Under the pieces are notes generated by a model. It saw nothing but the letters and a program-made list of their open reading frames with translations. It was not told the origin of the DNA and made no database searches. Positions 22,810 through 32,919 of a stretch of DNA of 64,000 bases are shown piece by piece. The stretch comes from Symsagittifera roscoffensis. Lineage: Eukaryota; Xenacoelomorpha; Acoela; Convolutidae. How positions within the stretch are numbered: the stretch's first letter is position 1; each line of letters opens with the position of its first letter. Made by a program: the position numbers and the translations under genes. The stretch covers positions 50,522,233 through 50,586,232 of the forward strand of contig NC_087067.1 in NCBI RefSeq assembly GCF_963678635.1, read 5' to 3'.

Positions 22810-24721
22810 TGGATTTGTTAAAATCTATAATAATACCAATTATCACGTACGCAAGTCCCTGTTATGCATTGAGTAAATGTATTTTGACAGAACTCGAAAA
22901 TGTACAAGGGCGTATATAGTTAAATGGATGTGCAAAAAGACCGGTTTATTAAAGTATCATGCTACCGCTGCCCATGTACAAACAGATTTACAAACTTCAG
23001 CTGCTATCTAAAATTTTATCTAATAAAACGATGCTGATATGTTAGACGTTCCATCATGTTTCAGTTCTTCGCAGTGTTGTATGTTTCAGCTGCAGAGACA
23101 AAACAAGAATTTTTTGGAGGACGATTTCTTTTACCAAACGTATCGGCTAGTAAATGAACTCAAAACTGACGTGAGAGAAACAAGCGCACCGGAGAAGCAA
23201 ATATTGTGGTTATTTTGGAGAAAATTAGTGAAAGACTATGAACAAAGGAACAGATGCACATAGAGCATAGCTTGCGATTGCACACTAGACGACTCTAGAA
23301 GCCAGACTTGACAATAAAACAAACAACTGACCGGGAAATCCTTGCTTGTGCTGTGCACAAAAGCACTTCTACTAATACTACTACTTTTACTACTACTACT
23401 ACATAATAGATTCACTCAACCTGTAACTTCGCTTGAACCCAAAACCTCAGAATTGTGAGCGTATTTCACGAGAATTGCCGAAAATAAAAAAAAACAGTCA
23501 AAACACAAAATTTTCGACTTTTCCCAGGGCCATACCTGTCAGAAAACTCAATGTCAGAAAAAAATCAAACACTAAAAGCAACATTAAGCAAAGATAAGCG
23601 CAGCAAAAAAAATTCCAGATGTGACAACTAAGACGAGAAAAAATGAGAAGACAAACAATTGGTCAACAATTTTATTCGAAACAGAAAACTTTCTTGATCA
23701 AAAACAAAACAGGTCCTTCTCTTCTTCGAACCCAGCACTTTTGCCGTTAAAGGCAAGTTCGTTAACTCTGGGAATGAATAGAATTTTGACTTCATTATAA
23801 ACCAAGATACAATTGATTAAAGTGTTATGTTAAACAAGTTGTAAAACCTAAAAAAAATTACATTCCAGTTTGACGACACCTTCTAATCGGAAACGTAAAG
23901 AAAATTTGTCTTTGATGATAAGAAATGAACGTGTTTAAAAAAGTATATCAAAGTTTCAGATGCAAAACGGTAGCTAGTTTTAAGATGTAAATTTAGGTCA
24001 AGCAAAATTTATAGATATTTTTTACTTACAGAATAAAATGACATTCAAACAAGAGTTACTTGCACTTCAAAAAAATGACATGTTTCCATAATGTTTTTCC
24101 ATAGGAAAAATGACTTGTTTCCATAATGTTTTTCCATAGGTTACATAGAGGGTTCTCAACTAAATCTGGTAAAGCAAGTGTTAAAAATAAATATCTTTGT
24201 TTTATATTTCGCTTATGGTTATTTTAGTTTCGGAGTTTTCGTTTTGGATCCAAATTAACAATGATTTTCTGAAAAAGACTGTTTTCGACATACTGATTGA
24301 TAAATTTTTCAAGAAAATACAAAATTTTGATTTTTTTGTGGCCATCAATTGTGTCGTTCTCGTACTTACTTCATGTGTAAGATAAGATGGTACAATTACA
24401 ATTAAATTTCCAGAGATTGCATAAAAGTTTTCAATCAAGGAACATTGTGACCGGTACAATTGTATATTTCGATTGAAGATCAGACGGAGAAGTCACTTTT
24501 TGCTCAGTCACATCAGGTCTTTTTGCTCAACTTATGTGTTTTCCAAGTGATATTGTTATTTTCGTTGTTTTAACGCTAAAAAACGTTCCTGGTAGTGCAA
24601 GTGGCGATTTTTATATGTAGTCAGGTTTTGATTGTCAGCACCTTTTTATTCAATTGTAAGGTTTTGACTCTACTCGCTTTTCTCTTAAAACATTTTTAAC
24701 TTCTCCCTGGATTGTAAGTCA
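22810..24721. repeat. 1,912-bp tandem duplication, unit 2
   Basis: Head-to-tail copy of 20898-22809. The right end is set by loss of similarity after gattgtaagtca, and the junction between units is at 22809/22810. The near identity points to a very recent duplication or an assembly duplication. Confidence 0.95.
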
Positions 24722-25602
24722 CTGATCTAGCGTTCCCCATTAGTTTTCTAGACCTGATTATTTTACAGAAGATAAATTAGACAAATATTTATGTTACGAT
24801 ACTCAGGGATGCTATATGGGTTTGGACAAATGGGTTTAAAATAAAGCAGTTTTCATATGACTCATGAGCATAAACCTAGATCAAAGTCCCGTAAGAGACA
24901 AAAAAAATCCGAATGTTCAAACCCGAAACGATAGAAAAACGTGCAATACACGCATTATTTTTGGAACCAAAATATTTGAAACTAAGTTTTGTTTTACCAA
25001 TGTTAGGTAAGAACCATCTATGCAATATATGGAAAAACATCATGGAAACAATATATTTCGGAAATTTTTGAATTGATTCCTTATTTAATTTAAATTTGCC
25101 AGATTATTGTGCTTGAAGTCAAAAAATTTCCTAATATTAGCCAAATTTACCTTAAGCCAAGTTTACCCTAAAAACAGCCTGAAACATCTTATGAGTATGT
25201 GTCTTCTAAGAATTGCTACCGTATTTCTTTTAGGTTTGATAGATGCTGAAGCCTGTATTCAACAATATTTCTGATAAAAGCCAAAATTATAGAAGAACGC
25301 AATGCTCTTGCTTCTAATTAAAACCAATTTTCAGGCCGTTAAGATGATTTTATCTTGGACTGAATTTTGATGCAATTCAATCTAGACTTATGCTAATGAG
25401 TTTCCGGGAAATTGCTCTACTACAAACTCATTTCCACTATAGTATCCCTGATAATCGTAAAAAAGATATTTCTCTATTTTATTTTCTGTAAAATGATCAA
25501 TTCTACAAAAATAACGTGGGACTCTTTATCAGTGACTTGCCTTCCAGTTAGAAGTTCAGAGAAATTTAAGAAAAAAATTAGCGATTAGCAGGTGTCATCA
25601 AG
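24722..25602. other. Gene-free AT-rich region
   Basis: I see no coding, RNA or repeat feature that I can support here. A short block near 25010-25060 (ccatctatgcaatatatgg, then aacatcatggaaaca) faintly resembles the 35-bp repeat inside the 1,912-bp unit. Confidence 0.5.
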
Positions 25603-25773
25603 CTATCCATTGTGAAAGGCATGTTGTTTACAAGCGGTCCAGTCGTACAGTGCATTCAAATCACTTTGAATATATTTTGAGCCTAAACTCACGCTTAAAA
25701 TTTTTGCGTCATCGGCAAAAAGTAGGGGAACGAATTGTGCGCATTTTCCTGGAAGGTCGTTAACAAAAACATA
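25603..25773 (-). pseudogene. LINE reverse transcriptase fragment with intact FADD box
   Basis: The - strand reads VFVNDLPGKCAQFVPLLFADDAKIL and then a short helix that ends at a TAG (25603-25605). This is the NDLP...(F/Y)ADD motif C region of jockey/CR1-type RTs. It lies head-to-head with a + strand fragment of the same kind of element starting near 25824, so a rearrangement or two insertions are involved. Confidence 0.85.
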
Positions 25774-25823
25774 AGTATAAGCATATCGATTTCCTCTTTA
25801 TGTTCTAAAATGTAGTAAAACAT

Positions 25824-27250
25824 TTGGGTTTAATTTTCTCTGATGACTTGTACTGGATAACAAATATCAATAATGAGCTGTTATCATGTAACAATTCATT
25901 TCATTTTATCAAACGCAATTTTCCTTTCACTGTCTTTCAATCTACTAAGCTCATGTTTGTTAACATGTCTATCAAGATTATCATTTTAATGCATCCCTTG
26001 TTTGATTTCAACATTTGCGTCTGGCCTGCCGCCTGGAAATGTGCTTTTGTTCCTCCAATTCCGTAGTCTGGGTCTCCTAATGATATTACAAACTACAGAC
26101 TTATCATTATCTTACAACCCCTTGATTTATGTTTTGAGAAAGTTCTCTGCAATCATATTTATTCAAAGATTCGAAAACATTTTTCAAACTCTCAGCATGG
26201 TTTTAGAAAACAACGATCAACTGTAACACAGTTATTATCGTTTCTTGATGAAGTTTGCCACACTAGTGATCTAAACGTTCCTTCCGCTGCTGTTTATTTT
26301 GACTTTAATAAAGTTTTTGATTCTGTTCGTCATGACATCATTCTAAACAAGCTATCAGTGTATGGTTTCGTTTATGATTTTTCGTTACTTTTTACGTCGT
26401 ATCTCTGTAGCCGATCACAGTGTGTTCGTATAAAGGCGCGCTTTTCCAATCCATGTCCTGTTACTAGTGGCGTTCTTCAATGCAGCATCTTGGGGCCGCT
26501 TTTTTTTTTCTTTTTTATCAATTATCTGCCAAAGTGTTTAGTAATTTCCAGTTGTTCTTTGTTCGCGAAAAATTCAAAGGTGTTTTCTACTGATTTCATT
26601 TTTCTACAGCATGATATTGATTCTTTCACAAACTGATGTACCTGGGGTTACTCATCAGACGACCTGGGTTTACTTGTCTCTGATGACTTGAACTGAATGA
26701 CACATATCAATAATAAGCTGTTATCATGTTACAAGTCACTTCATATAATCAAACGCAATTTTCCTTTCACTGTCTCTCAATCCACCAAACTCACGCTTGT
26801 TAAAAAGCGTATCAAGAGTATCGTTTTTTTGCACATCTGTTTGGTTTACTTCATTATGTTAATTCCGAAAACTTGAAAGTTTCAATCGAAAATGTCTGAA
26901 ATGGGTTTTTTGTTCAATGTCCTATAAAGGCCAAGAAAGTTTGCTCAAGAAAAATCTGCCTATCTGTTACCATTTTCTTGCAACGATTTGTTTCTGTTCT
27001 ACAAAATGTTATATGGTCTTACAGAACTGCCGTTTTCTGCGTATATTTTTGAGGTGATTACCAGTCGGAGTCCATCATCCTCTCCACAATTCAAGCAGCA
27101 GAAGTGGCAGACCTTGAAGTTCTTGTTTCATCCCGTTGAGAAATCCGTCAACGAATATATTCTTCTTGGTGTACACATCTTTGCTCCCCTCAAGTTTTTC
27201 CAGAGAAGATTATAGGAATTTCTTTTAGAAAACTGTGTCATCTTTTGATC
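25824..27250 (+). mobile_element. Rearranged jockey/CR1-type LINE fragment
   Basis: On the + strand from about 26030: WKCAFVPPIP, a stop (26064), NYRLIIILQPL, QHGFRKQRSTVTQLL (RT motif 0-1), YFDFNKVFDSVRHD (motif A, catalytic Asp kept), GVLQCSILGPLFFFF (motif B) and LFAKNSKVF, where the FADD box has become FAKN, so the RT is dead. The post-RT segment (SDDLYWITNINNELLS) occurs twice, at about 25824-25995 and 26665-26850. FYKMLYGLTELPFSAYIF at about 27000-27060 matches the ORF2 C-terminal region. Confidence 0.85.
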
Positions 27251-27348
27251 AACTGAACGCTTGTTCATGGTTATTGAAGTGCACTTGTTCAAACTGCCGA
27301 TCTTGACTTTACTTTTATGTTTTTTTTGGCTTAAGTTATTTAAAGGAG

Positions 27349-27366
27349 CATCATCATCATCATCAT
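27349..27366. repeat. (CAT)6 microsatellite, possible LINE 3' tail
   Basis: Six CAT repeats about 130 bp after the last recognisable ORF2 codons of the preceding LINE fragment. LINEs of this group often end in short microsatellites, so this may be its 3' end. Inference only. Confidence 0.5.
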
Positions 27367-28153
27367 AAGCGGCTAAGCCCTAGTTATTCAAAAAAAATGG
27401 TTCCGGGAAAAGTCAAATTTTTGATCAGTTGACCGTTTTTGTGAACTTTTGTTGCTAACTATACTGCCAAATCTGATATCAAAGGTTTAATCGGAACAAC
27501 AGGTAGTTGAAAGCGTAGCTTTATACCTAAATTTGTCGATTTTTTTCAGTAAAAAAAATTATTGCCTTCAAGCAAGCCGAGTTTTGAATTTTGACAGATT
27601 TTGACAAATTTTTTGACTTACGCGATAACTACCGAGCCAATTCGTAGAATTGTTCAACCCAGAAAACCGGTTTTGTGAGTCTTCTCTGCTTAAGCGGCGA
27701 TATCCTGATCTTTGCAAAAAACTCATGCACTGTGAAAATCCTTTTGACCGTTTTAGTACTGTAGAAGAAGAAGAAGAACAGAAGAAGAAGAAAGAACACC
27801 TGAATTACTATACAATAAAAGCCGAGGCATCAGTATAGCAAAGTGTAAATAATAATAAAATTGGTTAAAATTCATTATTTACATCAAACAAAAACACAAC
27901 ATCAGAAAACAAGCAATAAACAAAACAAAACATAACAAAATAAGTTCGGTTACAGTTCAGAAATTGGTTGATTAAAATATATGAAGTTACGGATACTAAA
28001 AAAACATCAGTTTTAAGAATTAAGAACGAGCTGGTATTAAAACTTTACAAACAATTTTACAGATAGTCCAAACATACAGCGTATATACAGAGTATATACA
28101 GATTCTCTTTCAAACAATGTGTGAAAAATTAAACTAAATTAAAACATATAGAA

Positions 28154-28474
28154 CTAGCAAAAACGGAAATCACGCCACGTATTTGTATTTGTACATATTG
28201 GATTGTTTCTCAATTCACTCACATAAAATTCTTTCAATTTTTTCTTGAATCCTGTTCTCGATTTTTCTAAATTGCGCAAAATTATGGGCAGTGAATTCCA
28301 TTTTTTAGAAGTCAAATGAAAAAATGATTTTTGTAGAGAAGCGGTTGAACAATGTTTGTCAAAAATAATTTGTTTCGTTCTTTTGTTGAGCCCATAATTG
28401 GCAGTCGGTAGATCAAAGTATTTTGAAAAGCCTTTTTTTTGTTTGTAAGATATTGGTATAAGTATGTTATACAC
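28154..28474 (-). pseudogene. LINE ORF2 C-terminal domain
   Basis: The - strand ORF contains PTANYGLNKRTKQIIF and FFHLTSKKWNSLP, the conserved Arg-rich and WNxLP motif found after the RT in CR1/jockey LINEs, and ends with a natural stop. It is joined to the RT by a frameshift in an A-run (near 28435, the T8 run on the + strand). Confidence 0.85.
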
Positions 28475-29704
28475 TTTAACTCAAGTCTTTTCTCGATTCC
28501 AATGAACGATTTGCTAATGCGAAGAAGGGAAGAAGATTTAAATTTCGATCTGAAACATGTTCTTTTAAACGCCCAGTTCAACTGTTTCTCTAGAGATAGC
28601 ATCAAAGTAGCATTAATTTGTATTAAAAATATTGCTGAATAATCTAACTGTGATAAAACAAGACAATGAAGCAAGGCAACTAATGATAATGTCGGCAGTT
28701 GTTGTCCAATTGTATCTATAGTTTTAATTCCTTGTGCCATTTTTTGGAGAATTGTTTTGATTTGAGCATGAAAAGATAAACTTGAATCAAGAATAAGGCC
28801 TAAATATTTGCATTCTGATTTTTTGGCTACATAATACCCATTAATTACTATTGTATCAGTATCTACATTTTTGCTATCATTTTTTTGACAAAATGTTATA
28901 AATTCCGACTTAGATGCATTCAGATTCAATTGGTTCTCTGCAAAAAATTCCGTTAGATTGTTGAGTGATTTTTGCAATCGATTCAAAGCATCCTCAGAAA
29001 TTATAGAAGAGGACAAAACCATACAGTCGTCAGCATATTGAATTAAAGTACAACCTTCATATAATCGCTCTTGTATGTCATTAACATATAAATTGAACAA
29101 CAACGGACCAAGTACCGTTCCTTGTGGGACACCTCGTTTGATTTCAATCCAGTCTGAAAAGATTCCATTGACGTTTACTCTTTGAAAACGTTTGTTTAGG
29201 AAGCTAGCAATTAAAGCATTTGCTCCATTTGAAAAACCGAGAGAAAGCATTTTTTCAATTAAAACTTCATGCGAAATAGAATCAAAAGCCTTGGACAGAT
29301 CTAATGAAGCTGCATGTACAATTTTTTTTGAATCTATTTGATTTCGAATACTTTCTGTCACATAAACAAGAGCTTCTTGTGTTGAAATGTTTTTGCGAAA
29401 TCCGAATTGAAATGGTGTCATTATTTGAAATTTGTCAAGATGTTCTGTTATTTGGGCATGCAAAATTTTTTCAAAAATTTGAGAAAAAGCACAAGTTATT
29501 AATATTGGCCGATAACAAAGGGGTTACTTGTGCTTTTTTCAGTTCGATCGGGAAAATGTTCTCATCTAAGCAAGTATTTATGACAAAAGTTAAATGTGGA
29601 ACTATAACTGATTGATCGTCAATGATTGCCCAAGCAGGTACGGTACAAGGTCCGAGTGGTTTTCTGACATTGATTTTTCGAACTATATCAAAGCTTTGCT
29701 TCAC
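28312..29704 (-). pseudogene. LINE ORF2 reverse transcriptase
   Basis: Motifs in order on the - strand: the 29471-29704 ORF with VRKPLGPCTVPAWAI; a frameshift near 29500; FGFRKNISTQEALVYV; ASLDLSKAFDSISHEVL (motif A); RGVPQGTVLGPLLFNLYVNDI (motif B); IQYADDCMVLSS (YADD at 29026-29037); and CKYLGLILDSSLSF (motif D/E). All three catalytic Asp residues are intact; only the frame is damaged. It performs target-primed reverse transcription in active elements. Confidence 0.95.
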
Positions 29705-29787
29705 TTTAATGTGTTGAAAATGGAAAGGCGCAGATTCAGAGGCAGATTTTTTGTAATTCGGAGGCTTTTTAGCGCCGAAAAATTTGC

Positions 29788-30090
29788 CTAAAATTGAAAA
29801 ATATAATTTAAATGATTGGCAATTTTTTTGTCTTGGGTTATCATTTCACTAAAGGAATTTCGTAGAACTGTAATTCGATTGTTGCTAGAACATGTACCTC
29901 TAACTTGGTTAATATATTTCCATTTTTTTTGAATAGTGCTGAGAAGTGAAAAACAATATTTTGAACGTTCGAGTTGTTTACTTCTGATCAATTGGCTCAG
30001 TTGATTACGTAAGAACTGGTACTTTGACCAATTATCGCTTGTGCTTCGACTGCGATATAATCTGAGTGAATTCTGTTTCTTAATCAACAA
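29788..30090 (-). pseudogene. LINE ORF2 APE-RT linker
   Basis: A 100-residue - strand ORF (SDNWSKYQFLRNQLSQLIR ...) with the charged helical character typical of the stretch between the endonuclease and the RT in CR1-type ORF2. The frame is broken on both sides. Confidence 0.7.
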
Positions 30091-30205
30091 TTGCTGACAT
30101 TCTGAATCGAACCATTCCGTTTTCTACACATTTTTTGGTATAAAATTACGAACAAAATTTTTTCGATAGGAGCATGTTGCTCAAGAGCACTAGAAATTAA
30201 ATAAA

Positions 30206-31087
30206 TCATCGTCGAGAACATTTTCTGTGCGTCTGTTCATTGATATAAGAGATACCAAGGAAGAGCGGAGAGTGTATTGCGAAATTAATTTTCTGGTAAT
30301 TTTTCTTATTGAAAGTCGAAATTATCCTCGGTAAACTTTTGCCGCATTTTATATCCGTCAAAATAAATAAAGCAAAATGGTCCGTTTTATAGAGTGTATC
30401 AAAACAAAATTCAAAGCCGTTTGTTTCATAGTCACTGATAATGTAGTCGATATTAGTTTTAGTTGAGGAACTAATTCTGGTCTCATCGTTTGGACAAAAA
30501 ACCTTCAATCCATATGGAATAATTATAGAGTCTAAATTTTCTTTTTCTTTGCTATCCAGATAATTTATGTTATAATCACCCAGAAGCGTAATTTTATTAG
30601 AAACTGAAAATGCATTATCTATGTTAAGCGTTAATTGTTCCAAAGAATCAATAAAATTTGATCTGCTTGGATTATAACACAAATTAACTAACATTTTTTC
30701 TTTACTGGAAATGTTAATTGTAGATTTGATTTGCACTCAACCCACACTGACTCATATTTTTCTCTATCAAATAAATTTAAACCAGGCCTCAATTTCCAAG
30801 CCAATTTGACTGGTATATATAACAAAACGCCACCGCCTTTCTTTTTTACCGCTGATTGCCTATCTTATCTGAACATCGCATGCGTTCTAGGGTGGAGATT
30901 CCATAAATTGTCACTATCTTCTTTCTTAAGCCACGTTTCGAAAATTCCTATAATTGTATTTTCGCCCATATCATCAAGAATTTTTTTCAATTGCATCCGT
31001 TTTCTAATAATACTTTGAAAATTCAAATGAACAAATTTAAGATTTGCACAATTTTTTGAGCAGATGCCGTAGACTGTTTCAATGGTT
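30206..31087 (-). pseudogene. LINE ORF2 APE-type endonuclease
   Basis: The - strand shows LKFVHLNFQSIIRKRMQL (the N-terminal LNxxS motif) and IIGIFETWLKKEDSDN (catalytic Glu in the xETWL motif). In the ORF at 30206-30736 it shows ITLLGDYNINYL (GDxN catalytic pair), NIDYIISD and TDHFALFI (the DH catalytic pair). It nicks target DNA in active elements. Frameshifts separate the pieces. Confidence 0.88.
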
Positions 31088-31318
31088 TCAATAGGACCAG
31101 GGTTTTTCAACATCCCCGCTTTGGGTTAGTAACAACCCAAAGAGGAAAAGATGAGTCAGTGTGGTAGCTCTCAGCTCATTTATCCCACATTGCGATGTTA
31201 ATATCTTTTGATGGCAGCTTAGATAGCCCCAGTAAACAATGGTTTTTTCTATATTTTCCATCTGAGCCTTGGAAATTAGAAAAATTTCACAAAACAACCA
31301 GAATTTAATATTCAGCAT
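31088..31318 (-). pseudogene. LINE ORF2 leader with a broken 2A-like (ribosome-skipping) motif
   Basis: The - strand ORF starts at 31318 and carries LLLTQSGDVEK (GDVE codons at 31106-31117). The NPGP codons (31093-31104) follow at once in another frame, where the APE ORF starts. Only one base lies between GDVE and NPGP where a full codon is expected, so two bases are missing. Intact D-x-E-x-NPGP motifs cause ribosome skipping and are known at the start of ORF2 in some APE-type LINEs. The residues upstream of the motif (LFLFGLLLTQ) fit the hydrophobic lead-in. Confidence 0.8.
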
Positions 31319-31365
31319 AATAAATTAAATAATCGCCAAAGGTTGCACCAAGAAAAAATGCGAAA

Positions 31366-31917
31366 CTAGTATTTCCTAAAGAATTTTGCACCGTTTTGGA
31401 AAAATTGTATCATATCTGCCGTTTTTGGGTCTAAATTTGATGATTGTTGGGTTTGCTTCATTCTGGGGCGAATTGTTATCTCACATGTGTTTGCATTAAT
31501 ATCAGAACCTCTAAAAGAATCTCTAAAACTTTGCACCAAAATTTCAACACCCGCATCAGAAGGATGCAAACCATCCGAGCTAAGCGCATCGGTATTTTCA
31601 CTAAAATTTTGGTTTATGTCTAAAATAGCCAATTTTACTTCGCCCAAGTCCTTTACATTCCGTACTAAATTAAGAATTTGCTTGTTTAGCTTCTGTACAT
31701 TTGGATTAAAATCTTTTCTAAAAGCGCCTAAGGGAGTTACAGTACATAGTGAAATTGTTTCTGGGGAGAATTTATGATTTACGAGATAAATTAGTTTTTC
31801 TAAGCTACTCACGGCTTCCTTCACGTCGAAATCATCTGAGAGGCAGTCATTTATTCCAATTAGCATAGTTACATGTTTAAAATAAGCCGTTGTTAAGAAA
31901 AATGAGTTTTTTCTAGA
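31366..31917 (-). pseudogene. LINE ORF1 SGNH/GDSL esterase domain
   Basis: The frame is open from about 31917 (TAYFKHVTMLIGINDC) to a stop at 31366. GIND corresponds to SGNH block III (GxND), and DGLHPSDAGVEIL is block V with the catalytic Asp-x-x-His. The N-terminal GDS block is not in frame or not present. Such esterase domains are characteristic of CR1-clade ORF1. In this copy ORF1 is truncated at its N-terminus. Confidence 0.88.
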
Positions 31918-31920
31918 TCA

Positions 31921-32822
31921 AATTTGAGTTATAAAGTTCACTTGAAAGAAGCGTTTGCGATAATGGTTCCTGCAGAGGCGGCTCCTTAACTTTTTCGAAC
32001 GAAAATGTTATCTTGGGAAAATTGATTATCTCAACATTTTTTTCTCTTCTAGCTTATTTTAGTAGAGAAACAACGAAGTCCAATTTTTTGAAATCACATT
32101 TTTTATGACGCATCAGTATAGCTAACTCATTCAGTATATTTTTTTAGATCAATTTTTAAAGTTTTTTTTAAGGAACTTCCTTTTTTCTAAATTGTTTTTT
32201 AATCAATTAAATTCTTTTTTTTTATTACTACTATTTCAATATCAAACACATACCTTCAGCTACTACTTGCATTTAATCTAGACAGACGAAACATTTGCTT
32301 TTTTAAACGCCAAGAGGCGCGTTTTAATTTATAATCTCGTGCTGAAAAACCAGTATGTATGTATAAATGTACAGATAATGATTAATAATGGAAAGTCTGG
32401 TTATGTTGGAACGAGTTTATTGTCTATGAACAAGAATATTGACATCGGTATCCTGTGTAGTACATGACGTATAGACTACGAAACAGACGGTTCACCCACT
32501 TTTTCAACCGTTAAAGTTTTTTTCGATATACTTTTTTTTTATGTTTTTGTTGCATCGCAAGTGATCGAAGCTACGCTTCGCCTCTGTATAAAAAGATTAC
32601 TCATTCTTTGGACCTTGGGCATTTGGAACATTCAGGTTTTTTTCGTTGTTGCGAGCAGTCTTGATTTTAGTTTGAAACCAACCAGAATAGTTTGAAATTG
32701 GAGTCCAGAAAATTTTAGAAACCCATCTTAGTTTTGAAACACCAAGTACAGCAGCTAATAAAGAATATTTTTACAATTAAAAAAAAATTTACCGTTTTTT
32801 ATATCGTTTCTCTAGTTAACAA
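31921..32822. promoter_or_regulatory. Region upstream of VDAC
   Basis: No gene is seen. It includes the inverted partner (about 32230-32370) of the repeat at 20640-20800 and a small GC-rich hairpin block (gcgcaagtg-like, 32559-32590: cgcaagtgatcgaagctacg) found in many places in the window. Just before the coding start a T-rich run and tttctctag (ending near 32815) look like a 3' splice site, so a 5' UTR intron or a trans-spliced leader is possible. I see no TATA box that I would defend. Confidence 0.4.
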
Positions 32823-32855
32823 ATGCAGTTTTTAGATACCCGTGACTCTTACGAA

Positions 32856-32919
32856 ATGGCTCCTTCAAGCTTTGCCGATTTAGGAAAAGATGTCAGAGAC
32901 CTGTTTTCTAAAGGATTTC
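32856..32919 (+). CDS. VDAC: VDAC exon 1
   Basis: Encodes residues 1-21 plus one base; donor c|gtaagt. It contains the amphipathic N-terminal helix that sits inside the pore in known VDAC structures. An upstream in-frame ATG lies at 32823-32825. Confidence 0.93.

Larger units (their letters stand above)
27762..31920 (-). mobile_element. CR1-like non-LTR retrotransposon, 5' end unclear, decayed
   Basis: On the - strand the order is SGNH-esterase ORF1, a 2A-like motif, APE endonuclease, YADD reverse transcriptase and a C-terminal domain, then about 390 bp of 3' UTR ending in (TTC)n (seen as (GAA)n at 27764-27792). An esterase in ORF1 and an APE-RT ORF2 are features of the CR1/L2 group. Several single- or double-base frameshifts break both ORFs. 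Similarity to ORF1 stops near 31917. Confidence 0.92.
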
